Source of the DNA: Oreohelix idahoensis
Lineage: Eukaryota; Mollusca; Gastropoda; Stylommatophora; Oreohelicidae
Assembly (NCBI GenBank): GCA_024509875.1
Contig: JAMPIV010004267.1
Coordinates: 186,001-250,000, forward strand
Length of the DNA stretch: 64,000 nucleotides
Direction of reading: 5' to 3'
The notes below the pieces were generated by a model, which saw nothing but the letters and a program-made list of their open reading frames with translations, was not told the DNA's origin and searched no databases. The position numbers were made by a program, and so were the translations under genes. Below, one piece after another: positions 24,640 to 35,640 of this stretch. Numbering within the stretch: position 1 is the stretch's first letter; each line of letters opens with the position of its first letter.

Positions 24640-25690
24640 AGTACCACTCTGGAAAAGGGGTAATAAAATGGAGTGTGATAGATGCAGGGGTATTTCACTC
24701 CTAAGTAACGCAGAACAACGTTATGTGACCATGCTTATTAAGCGAAGAATAAGACCCATCGCTGGGGCCAGAATTGAGCATGGCCTGCTTTGGATTCAGA
24801 AAATAAATGGGATGTACTGATGGTTTGTTTACCTTACGACAGCTGAGTCAAACAACAACTGAATAGACAGTCAGCTAAATATAGTACAAGGTTTATAGTT
24901 ATGGACCAGGTGAAGGCGTTCGCCTTTGATAAGAGTCGAGAGGAATTAACTTTGCTCAGTTTTAAGAGACTAAGGAATAAAGGGGTAGCTATTTTTAAAG
25001 TGAGAGCTTTGTGTCATACATGCAGAAGTGCAGTAAGAACACCTGATGGACTCACGGATACATTTCATTTAACCACAAAAGTTTGATAACGCTGTATGCT
25101 TTTACCGCCATTGTTCAACATTAATATGGACAAACTAGCATAAGAAGCAAATCTAGAAGCAAACCCGCAAGAGTAAGTAAACCCAGAAACGGAAGAATAC
25201 GACTCACTGAAGGATTTACTTTTTGCAGATGACCAAAACTCAATTCAAATTGCAAAACCATACAAATGCACTGAACTCAACGTGTGGAAGATACAACATG
25301 AAGATGTATCACATCAAAGCAAAGACAGAAACTATGAAGATCCGAAGATCTCCAGACCAACTTCATATACATGTTAACAACGCCAAGCTTAAATAACATC
25401 TAAAGTTAAAATACCTAAGAATCGTCTTAACACAAAATGAAAGATCTGACAAGGACAATTGAAATAAGATGTCAAAAAACCAGTTCAGTGACTCGCCAAC
25501 TGTTACTACTGCTCAGACATCAGAATATCAGTGTGGAAACTAAATGACAGTTGATAAATAATATATTCTTACAACCCTATACAATCAGTGTCAAACATGG
25601 TCCCAGGCTGAAGCACAGAAGAGAAAAATCACATCCTGTGTGGGATGAGATGCTTGAGAGAGGTCATAAATGTTACAGAGACATAAAATG
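24640..25690 (+). pseudogene. LINE reverse transcriptase relic (second family)
   Basis: A broken plus-strand coding region. KMECDRCRGISLLSN lies near 24670-24710 (the conserved entry to the reverse transcriptase), FDKSREELTLLSFKRL near 24928, TPDGLTDTFHLTTKV near 25041-25085 (where TGVRQGD-like sequence is expected), and a terminal EMLERGHKCYRD-type segment near 25648. Many stops. It may be the same family as 23165-23560. Confidence 0.6.
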
Positions 25691-26164
25691 AGAAATGATG
25701 ACATCAGAAAAAGCGTACAAAGTAGATCCTGCATCTCATACATAAACAGACAAAAACATGAAGTGATTTCGCCATCTCGTGACTACTCTACCAATCAAGT
25801 TTTCACAAGTCTGCGTATTAATTTGTGGTGTGTTGGAATAAAGAGCAATCAGTTTCATCCATTTATAGAGTTTTCTATTTTCAAACACACATATTTAAGA
25901 TATGAGTTAAATAAAAACTATAAAGTTAAAAGATTTCGTAGTTAAAATTAAGAGCTAATACACAAAATAATTAGCAGAATTTACACTGACATTTTGTAAG
26001 ACACGTTTTTACAGATGACAGCAAGGCTGTACAGAGAATCGGAGGCGCCTATGCCCAGATCTGCTGTTGTTAATTAAGAGATGATGTTGTGTGTCACCCA
26101 TTCTAACAGATCTTTGAACACGCAGAAAAGTAAATAGCCAGTATCACATTCCTGAGGTTAAGCG

Positions 26165-26285
26165 TGCGATTGGCAGAGTGGTTAGTGTACTGGCCTCTCG
26201 CGACAAAGATACCAGATTTTAAACACGGTGGCGTCACGCTACCCAGCTGTAGATGGGTATCTGACTCTGCTCAATTTGTTATTAG
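26165..26285 (+). repeat. SINE copy, 3'-truncated
   Basis: Head ggcagagtggttagtgtact, then cctctcgcgacaaagatacca, then the body motif acccagctgtagatgggtat, all matching the copies at 2398 and 60745. The conserved tail is missing. Confidence 0.65.
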
Positions 26286-26545
26286 TATATATACTAATTT
26301 TTAGTTAATTTAATTCTTTTGAGTATATTGCACCCGTTTGTCTCAGTCGCTTTAAAAACACTTAAAACAGAACTACTAAATTAAGATTTCACTGAATGTC
26401 GTACCAATAGGTTGTGAGTTATTTTTGTCCCGTCTGAGTAGAGTGGATGGTGATAAGTACGTGAGAAAAAGGTGTGACAAATAGATTTCACGGGTGAATA
26501 GCCTAAGGAGAAGATATGTCTCTGGAATGAGTAGGTTTCTCTATT

Positions 26546-26556
26546 CCAGCCTATCT
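26546..26556. repeat. Target-site duplication of the RTE insertion, left copy
   Basis: The 11-bp ccagcctatct here is identical to 45097-45107. It abuts the AAG-repeat 3' tail of LINE copy A, while the other copy abuts the 5' end of LINE copy B. Confidence 0.85.
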
Positions 26557-28320
26557 TCTTCTTCTTTGATCCTTAGCCGCCGACCGTCAAAGCAGTCAGT
26601 GGCCATCACGCCTAGTGGGGTCTTGTAGGGCAATAACAAATTGATTCCACTTTGCTCGGTCGGTGGCCATCCTTCGTACAGTGCCCCAACTCTGGTTCAT
26701 TCTTTGCATCTCAGCCTCCACAGTCCTCCGCCAGGTTGTTTTTGGTCTGCCTCTCTTTCGTTTTCCTTCAGGGGTCCAAAGCATAGCTGTTCTTGTGATG
26801 GCATCGGGGTCTCTTCTGAGGACATGACCAACCCAGTTCCAGCGTCTGCCAGCTATGATGGTGTGCATGTCCTCTTGCTTGCTACGAGTAAGCAGATCTT
26901 GGTTGGTGATGGTATTCGGCCAAAAGATTCAGTGAATTTTTCTTAGGCATGTTGTGTGAAAAGAGGACAAGTTTGACATTTCCTTCTCTGTAACTCTCCA
27001 GCATTCCGCACCATAGAGAAGCACAGAAAGCACACAGCTCTGATATAATCTTAATTTTGTGCTTGTGCTGTATTGGGAGGACTTCTAGATGTTGTTTAGG
27101 CTAAAGAAGGCTGTTCTTGCCTTATTCATTCTGATGTTGATGTCTTTGCCTGCCCCGCCATCTGGTGTTACTATGCTTCCTAGGTATGTTAAGGTATCTG
27201 TCTGTACCAATTGTTTATTCCTTACTGATATGGGCTCAGGGTTGCTTACATTGAGCGTCATGACCTCAGACTTCTTTAAATTGATGTTCAAGCCCACCTG
27301 CTGGCTAAACTTATTAAGTCTATCCGTTTTTTCCTGGATGTGTTGATGTGAATGTGCTAGTAGTGCAATATCATCTGCATATTCCAGATCTTCCAATGTA
27401 GAAAATGTTGTCCATCTTATTCCTCTTGGACTGCCCTCTGTTGTCTGGCGCATCACCCAGTCTATGACTGTTAAAAATAGAGTGGTTGATAAGGGGCATC
27501 TTTGTCGTACTCCTGTCTTCACCTCAAAGGTTAGGTTGCTCTGCCCAACACTGCACGTAAAGTTTGCATAGAGGCTTTTTATGATTGACACTATGCAGCT
27601 TGGAATTCCATAAGCCCTCAGTATTTTCCATAAACTGTCCCTATGTATGCTGTCAAAAGCCTTTTCAAAATCAACGAAATTAATGTAAAGCTGTCTTTGC
27701 CATTCTGAGCACTGCTCTATAATGTTCCTGAGAGTGAATATATGATCTACACATCTCCTGTTCTTTCTAAATCCTGCTTGTTTTTTCTCAGTTTGTGATC
27801 TACTGCCTTTGAAATTCTCTGTATAATTATCCTGCCTAGTACTTTGCTGGGAACTGAGAGAAGAGTGATTCCTCTCCAATTATTGCAGTCTGCAAGATCT
27901 CCCTTCTTGGGCAATTTGACAATTATTCCTTTGTTCCGCTCTGATGGTGTTGTCCCCGTTTTCCAGACTTGTGCAAATAGTGGTTCTAATAGTTCTGCTG
28001 CTAGCTCAGGGTCTGTCTTAAATAGCTCTGCATTTAAGTTATCATGGCCCGGAGCTTTGCCGTTCTTTAACCCTTTGATTGCTGTGATGATTTCTTCTTT
28101 TCGTGGAATGTCTGTATTCACATCTAGATCGTTTTCAGCTTCAGGAATATTCAATTGTGTCTCTGGTGGTTCCTTGTTCAGAGTTTCTCTGAAGTGCTTT
28201 GCCCATCTTGTTTCTTGTCCCTCTGCTGTCGTGATGAGATTACCTTGCTTATCTCTTACTAATGTAATATTGTTTGCACCTCGTTTTCCGCTGATGAATT
28301 TAGTTATTTTGTATACTGTC
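26557..28320 (-). mobile_element. RTE-type LINE copy A: tandem 3' segment
   Basis: The 3' 1.76 kb of an RTE element: AAG-repeat tail, C-terminal frame 26596-26868 with RKRGRPKTTWRRTVEAEM and the stop after RRDGH, and the reverse transcriptase (27085-28154, in two frames) with YADD. It ends abruptly at 28320, exactly where copy B's 3' tail begins. Copy B contains the same segment at 28321-30082. Outside the hypermutated interval, A and B differ by only a few percent or less. In A a TAG stop interrupts the ORF near 27087 and a 1-bp deletion breaks it near 27782. Confidence 0.9.
27085..28154 (-). pseudogene. LINE reverse transcriptase, copy A (broken)
   Basis: The frames 27747-28154 and 27085-27879 overlap around a 1-bp deletion in the codons after HKLRK. 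Visible motifs: LPKKGDLADCNNWRGITLLS, FVDFEKAFDSIHRDSLWKIL, TGVRQRC (usual TGVRQGC) and LEYADDIALLAH. The second frame ends in a TAG in the codon that reads TGG in copies B and C. The altered TGVRQGC motif plus two lesions mean it is not functional. Confidence 0.9.
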
Positions 28321-30303
28321 TTCTTCTTCTTTGATCCTTAGCCGCCGACCGTCAAAGCAGCAGTGGCCATCACGCCTAGTGGCGTCTTGTAGGGCAATAA
28401 CAAATTGATTCCACCTTGCTCGGTCGGTGGCCATCCTTCGTACAGTGCCCCAACTCTGGTTCATTCTTTGCATCTCAGCCTCCACAGTCCTCCGCCAGGT
28501 TGTTTTTGGTCGGCCTCTTTTTCGTTTTCCTTCAGGGGTCCAAAGCATAGCTGTTCTTGTGATGGCATCGGGGTCTCTTCTGAGGACATGACCAACCCAG
28601 CTCCAGCGTCTGCCAGCTATGATGGTGCGCATGTCCTCCCGCCCGCCACGAGCAAGCAGACCACGGCCAGCGATGGCACCCGGCCAAAAGACTCGGTGAA
28701 TTCCTCCTAGGCATGCTGTGTGAAAAGAGGACAATCTCGACACCTCCCTCTCTGCAACTCTCCAGCACCCCGCACCACAGAGAAGCACAGAAAGCACACA
28801 GCTCTGATACAATCTTAACTCTGTGCCTGTGCCGCACTGGGAGGACCCCCAGACGCTGCCTAGGCCAAAGAAGGCCGCTCTTGCCCCACCCATTCCGATG
28901 CCGCTGTCCCCGCCCGTCCCGCCGTCCGGTGCCACCACGCCCCCCAGGCACGTGAAGGCACCCGTCTGCACCAATTGCCTATTCCCCACTGACATGGGCC
29001 CAGGGTTGCTCACATTGAGCGTCATGACCTCAGACTTCCTTAAATTGATGTTCAAGCCCACCTGCTGGCTAAACTTATTAAGTCTATCCGTTTTTTCCTG
29101 GATGTGTTGATGTGAATGTGCTAGTAGTGCAATGTCATCTGCATATTCCAGATCTTCCAATGTAGAAAATGTTGTCCATCTTATTCCTCTTGGACTGCCC
29201 TCTGTCGTCCGGCGCATCACCCAGTCTATGACTGTTAAAAATAGAGTGGTTGATAAGGGGCATCCCTGTCGCACTCCTGTCCTCGCCTCAAAGGTTAGGT
29301 TGCTCTGCCCAACACTGCACGTAAAGTTTGCATAGAGGCTTTTTATGATTGACACTATGCAGCTTGGAATTCCATAAGCCTTCAGTATTTTCCATAAACT
29401 GTCCCTATGTATGCTGTCAAAAGCCTTTTCAAAATCAACGAAATTAATGTAAAGCTGTCTTTGCCATTCTGAGCACTGCTCTATAATGTTCCTGAGAGTG
29501 AATATATGATCCACACATCTCCTGTTCTTTCTAAATCCTGCTTGTTCTTTCCTCAGTTTGTGATCTACTGCCTTTGAAATTCTCTGTATAATTATCCTGC
29601 CTAGTATTTTGCTGGGAACTGAGAGAAGAGTGATTCCTCTCCAATTATTGCAGTCTGCAAGATCTCCCTTCTTGGGCAATTTGACAATTATTCCTTTGTT
29701 CCACTCTGATGGTGTTGTCCCCGTTTTCCAGACTTGTGCAAATAGTGGTTCTAATAGTTCTGCTGCTAGCTCAGGGTCTGTCTTAAATAGCTCTGCATTT
29801 AAGTTATCATGGCCCGGAGCTTTGCCGTTCTTTAACCCTTTGATTGCTGTGATGATTTCTTCTTTTCGTGGAATGTCTGTATTCACATCTAGATCGTTTT
29901 CAGCCTCAGGAACATTCAATTGTGTCTCTGGTGGTTCCTTGTTCAGAGTGTCTCTGAAGTGCTCTGCCCATCTTGTTTCTTGTCCCTCTGCTGTCGTGAT
30001 GAGATTACCTTGCTTATCTCTTACTAATGTAATATTGTTTGCACCTCGTTTTCCGCTGATGAATTTAGTTATTTTGTATACTGTGCTTTGTTCATTTCTC
30101 AGTGCTGCCTCCTCTGCCTGTCTTGCAAGATCGTCTAGGAAATTCCTTTTGTTGGCTCGGGTTTGGCGTTTAACTTCCTTGTCCAGCTGACTGTACTGTT
30201 CGCTATATAGTTGCTTTAACCTGGGGGACTTCGCTTCTGTTGTCTTTCTTTTCATTTCCTTTCTCATCGTTATGGTGTTTAAAGTTTCTGGTGTTATCCA
30301 GTC
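28300..30303 (-). pseudogene. LINE reverse transcriptase and C-terminus, copy B
   Basis: Encodes the RT half of the RTE polyprotein as one long open frame (655 codons from the ATG at 30267; a further 12 in-frame codons reach the nonsense codon). Order: basic N-terminal linker, IKGLKNGKAPGHDNLNAELF, LPKKGDLADCNNWRGITLLS, the EKAFDSIHRDSLW palm, TGVRQGC, catalytic YADD at 29134-29145, then the post-RT segment and RKRGRPKTTWRRTVEAEM. Codons over 28628-29040 are altered by A-to-G changes, for example Asn to Gly and Lys to Gly. The normal stop after RRDGH is lost through a 1-bp deletion, so the frame runs into copy A. A single TAA (30304-30306) separates this part from the endonuclease. Confidence 0.92.
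28628..29285 (-). other. A-to-G hypermutated interval in LINE copy B
   Basis: Aligned by eye with copy A (about 26867-27525), using copy C as outgroup, 28628-29040 carries roughly 75-80 T-to-C differences on plus (A-to-G on the LINE sense strand) against fewer than ten of all other kinds. The left edge is sharp: 28321-28627 is almost identical to A. On the right, density falls after 29040, with a few more T-to-C changes at about 29204-29285. The pattern is one-directional and strand-specific, unlike ordinary decay. Confidence 0.88.
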
Positions 30304-30948
30304 TTACTTCTTCCTTTCCTGGAATCCCAAGCATGATTTGCTGCTTTCTTTGTATATTGTTGAAATGGTGTTGAAATTCTGGTCTATATCATCAGTCAAT
30401 GTCTTTTCCTGACTTTTGGCAAATTGATAACGTTTCTTTATGTCGGCCGCAAAAGCTTTTCTGGTAAGGGAGTCCTTCAATTTGCTGATGTCAAACCTTT
30501 TCTGTGTAGTTACAGTTGGTGCAGCCCTTCTTAGTTTCACTTTCAGTTTTGCTACTACTAAATGATGATCACTTCCCACATCTGCACCTCTTCTTACCTT
30601 CACATCTTGTAATGCATGTCTCCATCTACCGTTAACCATGATGTGGTCTATCTGGTTTCTGTCCCGACCATTTGGTGATTCCCATGTTAATTTGTGAATT
30701 TCTTTATGTGGGAAGATTGTTCCTCCAATTACCAGGTTATTAATGCTACAGAAACTTATTAGTTTATCCCCATTTTCGTTTGCTGTTCCGCTGCCGCATT
30801 TCCCCATTGTTCTTTCATTATATGTATTGTGTGTACCAACTTTCGCATTGAGGTCTCCCATTACTATAACAAGATCATATGTAGGTGTGTCTTCCATTTC
30901 TTTCTGCAGTTGTTGATAGAATTCATCCTTGACCTCCTCATCGCTATC
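30304..30948 (-). pseudogene. LINE APE-type endonuclease, C-terminal part (copy B)
   Basis: Part of the apurinic-like endonuclease that nicks the target for retrotransposition. Visible: LVIVMGDLNAKVGTHN, the NxxIDHIMVNGRWRHALQDV stretch, and the catalytic GSDHHLVVAKLKVKL near 30540-30580. The frame enters from LTR sequence at 30949 (the codons before TDSDEEV come from the LTR). It ends at the TAA at 30304-30306; the RT frame continues in the same phase, so a single nonsense codon separates them. Confidence 0.9.
30944..30948. repeat. 5-bp target duplication of the LTR element, left copy
   Basis: ctatc here matches 44402-44406. Removing 30949-44401 plus one copy rejoins the endonuclease reading frame of LINE B, which confirms the insertion boundaries. 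Confidence 0.92.
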
Positions 30949-31053
30949 TGTCACGAAGTGGTTTTACGTTTATAGAGTTTGCCTGGATGAAAGCAAGACC
31001 CTAGTATGAGAAAGTCTGAGAAGATAGAATTACTTGAAACACAAGGAGATAAG
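30949..31053 (-). repeat. 3' LTR, terminal piece
   Basis: Matches 41721-41818 nearly base for base (tgtcacgaagtggttttacg onward), then jumps to ttgaaacacaaggagataag, which matches about 41931-41950. About 112 bp present in the 5' LTR are missing at the jump. It ends at taag, where the DNA transposon begins. Confidence 0.88.
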
Positions 31054-31197
31054 CACGGCTGTTTGCGAGCGATCTTTTAGTTATTTCCCCTTTTTCCCCG
31101 ACCGCGCTATTTATAGCCCACTTGACAGAGGTCACGTGGTCAGCTTCCTAATGGGAAAAACATGTGGCGATGTTTACTTTTGATAGGGCTTAATTAA

Positions 31198-32273
31198 TGC
31201 TTTTAGGCTACTTTTTTATTATAAATACCGGCTTTAATTTTGCGTAAAGCTAGACTAGAAATGTTAGAGTACATTTTAGAACAAGAACAAACATTTTATC
31301 ACAATTAGAACAGAAGATATAATAGTCTGAAATAGTGTAAAATTTACGTTTTTTTAATATTTTGTTATGGTTTGTTTATAATGCAATTTTCACTAAATCG
31401 GTCACAATCAACATGCATAACAAATTACAGAAATCAAAAGTAGAAAACCTGCAGAAAATGGATATCAAAGATTTGTTTTGGTTTCATGCGTCAAACATTA
31501 ATTATTGAAAGTTTAAATTGCAAGTCCACATTTATTAAATTAAAATAACACACCCAATTGTCCCCAAAACATGTTTGAATTGCTTTTATGCTACTTTATT
31601 ATTATAAATACCGGCTTTAATTTTGCGTAAAGCTAGACTAGAAATGTTACAGTAAATTTTAGAACAAGAACAAACGTTTTATCACAATTAAAACAGAAGA
31701 TATAATAGTCTGAAATAGTGTAAAATTTACGTTTTTTTTTTTACATTTTGTTATGGTTTGTTTCTAATTCAATTTACACTAAAACGGTCACAATCAACAT
31801 GCATAACAAATTACAGAAATCAAAAGTAGAAAACCTGCAGAAAATGGATATCAAAGTTTTGTTTTGGTTTCATGCGTCAAACATTAATTATTGAAAGTTT
31901 AAATTGCAAGTCCACATTTATTACCTTAACATAACACACCCAATTGTCCCCAAAACATGTTTGAATTGCTTTTATGCTACTTTATTATTATAAATACCGG
32001 CTTTAATTTTGCGTAAAGCTAGAATAGAAATGTTAGAGTAAATTTTAGAACAAGAACAAACATTTTATCACAATTAGAACAGAAGATATAATAGTCTGAA
32101 ATAGTGTAAAATTTACGGGTTTTTTTTTACATTTTGTTATGGTTTGTTTCTAATTCAATTTACACTAAAACGGTCACAATCAACATGCATAACAAATTAC
32201 AGAAATCAAAAGTAGAAAACCTGCAGAAAATGGATATCAAAGTTTTGTTTTGGTTTCATGCGTCAAACATTAA
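31198..32273 (+). repeat. 385-bp tandem repeats, about 2.8 units
   Basis: Units begin near 31198, 31582 and 31968 with gcttttatgctac and run through ataccggctttaattttgcg, acagaagatataatagtctg and atttacg-poly-T to ccaattgtccccaaaacatg. The third unit is cut at 32276 by the CACTA-type element; its missing end (ttattgaaagtttaaattgc to ccccataacatg) is found at 34363-34435. Units differ at only a few positions. The position near one end suggests subterminal repeats of the host transposon. Confidence 0.92.
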
Positions 32274-32276
32274 TTA

Positions 32277-34362
32277 CACTGACAAACAACATTTTTCTTT
32301 CTTATATAAGAATAAGTGTTCTTAGGTCAATTTCTTGCGCTGATTTCAAATCTGAAATCCGTTTATCTCTATCACGTCGAGTTCTTAAGATATTTGTGAA
32401 TAAATATATTTTTGGGAAACCGTTATTTGCTCCGTTTAATTTTTACTATATAACTTATTAAAAATTAATAAAAAGCAACATAATTCTACTTTTTATACTG
32501 CTAAAAGATGCATGACATATGTTACGCGATTTTTCAAATAGTTACTGTATTTTGAAATAATTCTGAGCAAAATATGGCTTCTAGAAGTTGTAGAAATTCG
32601 GCTGATCTGTTCTGTTACGTGTGCGGATATTTTACCGATCGTGTTGACCAGAAAAACTTTACACCATTACTAAAGATAGCATATGAACTTTATTTCGATT
32701 CGAAAGTTGATGATGCAAATAAATCTTGGAAGCCAAATGCGGTTTGTTCGATACATTGGCAGGTTGGTTACGAAAATCGCCGAAGCATAAGTCGATGCCT
32801 TTTGGCGTGCCAGTAATATGGTGTGAACATACAAACCACACTACTGATTGTTACTTCTGCTTGACAAATATCCATGGTTTCACTTTTAAAACTAGAAAGT
32901 CTGTGTTTATCCAAATATTGAATCGGTTTCGAAACCAGTGCCTCATGATCCAATCACGTGTCCGATCCAAGTACCACCAGAACAATATCCATTGGACGTA
33001 AATGAACCATCAGAAAGTGATAGTTTACCTGCTTTAGAAACGAATTCTGACTCAGATTACATACCGGCGAATGATGGTGTTTACTTAATTAACCATTCAG
33101 AACTTTCAGATCTAATACGTGATCTCGCTCTTACCAAAGGACAAGCGGAATTACTCGGTTCGCGACTCAAAGAATGAAATCTTTTAGCGCCCAATACTCC
33201 GATATCTAAATTTCGTCATAGACACAGAGAACTTGTTCAATACTTTGAGATGGATGATGACATTTGCTATTGCAAAGATGTAAACGGTAATGAGCACATA
33301 GTCAACGAATGGCGATTTTTCATCGATTCTTCCAAGACTAATATGAAAGAAACTTATTACAATATGGGTATACTTTTGGCAAAAAATAAGTACAATGACT
33401 ACCAATGGCGGATTTGTGGAGACCTAAAGGTCATTGCAATTCTCACGGGCATGCAGACTGGGTATACTAAATTTTGTTGCTTCCTATGTGAATGGGCCAG
33501 CCGCAACAGACAGGAACATTATGCAAGCAAGGTGTGGCCTATCCGCGATCGTATGCAGCTCGGGCATAAAAATGTAATACGCGAGCCATTAGTTAACAAA
33601 GACAGCTTCATTTTACCACCGTTACATATAAAGTTGGGGCTCATGAAGAATTTCGTAAAAGCGTTAGATAAAACGAGCAAAGCTTTCACTTATCTTCGAG
33701 AAAAGTTTCCGCAAGTTAGCGATGCAAAGATAAAGGAAGGTATCTTTGTAGGACCTCAGATTAGGAAAGTTATTGCAGACAAACAATTCGAGAACTTGTT
33801 ACATGGTAGTGAACTTCGCGCATGGATGGCATTCAAATCGATCGTCGATAATTTCTGGGAAATCACAAATCTGTCGACTATGTGCATATTGTTAAGCAGT
33901 GCATAGATGCATACAGAATTATGGGCTGTAACATGTCCCTCAAAATCCATTTGCTCGATTCGCATCTTGACTTTTTCCCTGACAACCTTGGCGAAGTCAG
34001 CGATGAACATGGAGAATGATTCCATCAAGATATCGCCGTAATGGAGTCACGTTATCAAGGACGGTGGAGTGTGACCATGCTTGCCGATTATTGTTGGATG
34101 CTTCATCGCGATGTACCCCATGCCATTCACCGACGAAAGTCGACTGCAAAGAAATTCAAGCCTACATAACTGTTATACTTCTTGTACGAATGATGTTGTA
34201 ATACTGTATGCGTTGTTAAAAAACTTCAATTGCGTATTTCTAGAGATCCCGACCTGATAGAGAAAAACGGTTTGCAGATTTAAAAACAGCGCAGTAAAAT
34301 TGACCAGAAAAACATAGAAATGTTAGAGAAAGAAAAAAAAAGTTTTTTTTTGTTAGTCAGTG
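32277..34362 (+). mobile_element. CACTA-type (EnSpm-like) DNA transposon, nested, 2.09 kb
   Basis: The termini CACTGACAAACAAC and the reverse complement CACTGACTAACAA are inverted repeats of about 13 bp. TTA flanks both sides (32274-32276 and 34363-34365), and the uninterrupted 385-bp units contain a single TTA at that spot, so this is a 3-bp target duplication. CACT(A/G) ends with a 2-3 bp duplication are typical of the CACTA group. The transposase inside is broken. Confidence 0.88.
32574..34170 (+). pseudogene. CACTA-type transposase, decayed
   Basis: A DDE-like transposase family common as uncharacterised proteins in invertebrates (from memory). In order: a Cys-containing N-terminal domain (FCYVCGYF near 32611), MPFGVPVIW and TDCYFCLTN (about 32793-32870, another frame), SELSDLIRDLALTKGQAELL (33096-33160), and the central domain 33250-33906 with WRFFIDSSK, CGDLKVIAIL, FCCFLCEWASR and LPPLHIKLGLMKNFVKAL. 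The last part is SDEHGE followed by a stop, then FHQDI (33990-34035). Lesions: a frameshift near 32770, another near 32930, a stop at 33175, a probable internal deletion just after FIDSSK, and stops near 33904 and 34018. Confidence 0.75.
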
Positions 34363-34449
34363 TTATTGAAAGTTTAAATTGCATGTCCACATTTATAACC
34401 TTAAAATAACACACCCAATTGTCCCCATAACATGAGAGCTAACAATTAT

Positions 34450-35640
34450 CTCAATCATACATCATGAGTTCTGATCCAGTCTGCGCAATGTTTTTCTAAT
34501 ATGTGCTGTTTATGAATTGTCTTACTAGGGAATAGCTTTCTGAACAAAGACATATAAGTCTCTATCGATGCTGTTATTGATTCTTTACTAATTGGTTTAC
34601 TGTGTGATATTTTGTTGTGTACTTTCTCAAATGCTTCTTTCAGTGAGTTGAATTGTTCTTGGGCAATAAAAGCTATGTTAGTTATATCTTGTTTGTCTGT
34701 AATTTTCAGTGTTTGTGTAATGATTGCTCTTGTAAGATCTTTATAAACTTTTTGTGTGAGATATCTGTGGCAGTGATTCCCTATAAATGCTCTGCTATTA
34801 TAAGCCTGTTGTATGATTTTGTGTTTGGCTAGTACCTTGTCCATGTGTGAGCAAACTGGACCAGACCTAGTACACAGATCTTGAAACTGAAGTTTGGCCA
34901 GCGCGTCTTTTGCATTTTCAAGTCTAACTTTAAAATTATCTGTCTCCTCCTTATCCTCACAAAGTTCAATACCTACCTGAAAAATTCAATTTTAGCTCCT
35001 AATTCTTCTGCCTATTTCCAGTTCCTACTAAATCTCTTCAAGTTCTTAAAAGTACTAATGTTTGCATGTATCTCTTGCGAATTCTCAAATATCTTTGCGT
35101 CTATTGTATCAGCTACCTGTTCTAGAAGTCTGTGGTGTTTCAAAACAATGCCTAATAAAATATGAAGGTAAGGAGGAGCTACATTTTCAATTTCAATCTC
35201 TAACATTGGTTTGTGTAAACAATTATGGTAATGTGCCACTTGCCTTTTATTCCCTTTCCCATATTTCATATATCTATTGTAATCTCTTATCAACATGGCC
35301 AAACTTCTTGGTTTGCAAGTTGTATGCTCTCTGGATGTCTTTGATGAAAATGTTTGGTTTGTCTGGAGCTCAAGGAATATACCCATGTCTGTGGTGTCTC
35401 CAGCAAAACAAGGAAATAATCCCCGAATAAGAAAACAACAACTTGTTTACCATCCCACTCTAAATATTTTAGTGACTCTATCTGAGCTTTCATGCCATTC
35501 ATAAATATTTCTAAATTATCATATGTATCTCTGACTCTAGCCATTGATAAAAGGATGGTATTAGATTTAGAATTTGGTTTCTCTAAATTTACTACCTGCA
35601 TTGTAACTTTGAATGAAAGAAGATATACAAACAGTTACTT
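34450..35640 (-). pseudogene. Second transposase-like gene, decayed, with micro-inversion
   Basis: A minus-strand coding relic: MQVVNLEKPNSKSNTILLSM and KYLEWDGKQVVVFLFGDYF (35430-35601), TTCKPRSLAMLIRDYNRYMK and VAPPYLHILLGIVLKHHRLL (35090-35330), then 34455-34844 with AFIGNHCHRYL and HILEKHCADWI. The segment expected between GDYF and TTCKPR reads as FGLSGAQGIYPCLWCL, but on the plus strand (about 35355-35402), so about 75 bp is inverted. Its PPxLHIxLG motif resembles PPLHIKLG in the CACTA-type copy. It is probably the transposase of the 31054-36487 element. Confidence 0.65.

Larger units (their letters stand above)
28321..30948 (-). mobile_element. RTE-type LINE copy B, 3' part
   Basis: The minus-strand continuation of the LINE whose 5' part is at 44402-45096; the two halves are separated by the LTR element. 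It contains the rest of the endonuclease, the reverse transcriptase, the C-terminal region and the AAG-repeat tail. Adding the halves gives about 3.3 kb, the normal size of an RTE LINE, so B was full length. Confidence 0.93.

Noticed and set aside
27844..28341. Plus-strand frames of 165 and 193 codons (also 29609-30190)
   Set aside because: Exact antisense shadows of the LINE reverse transcriptase.
28628..29040. GC-biased gene conversion as the cause of the T-to-C cluster
   Set aside because: That would also raise A-to-G on the plus strand, where I see only one or two such changes.
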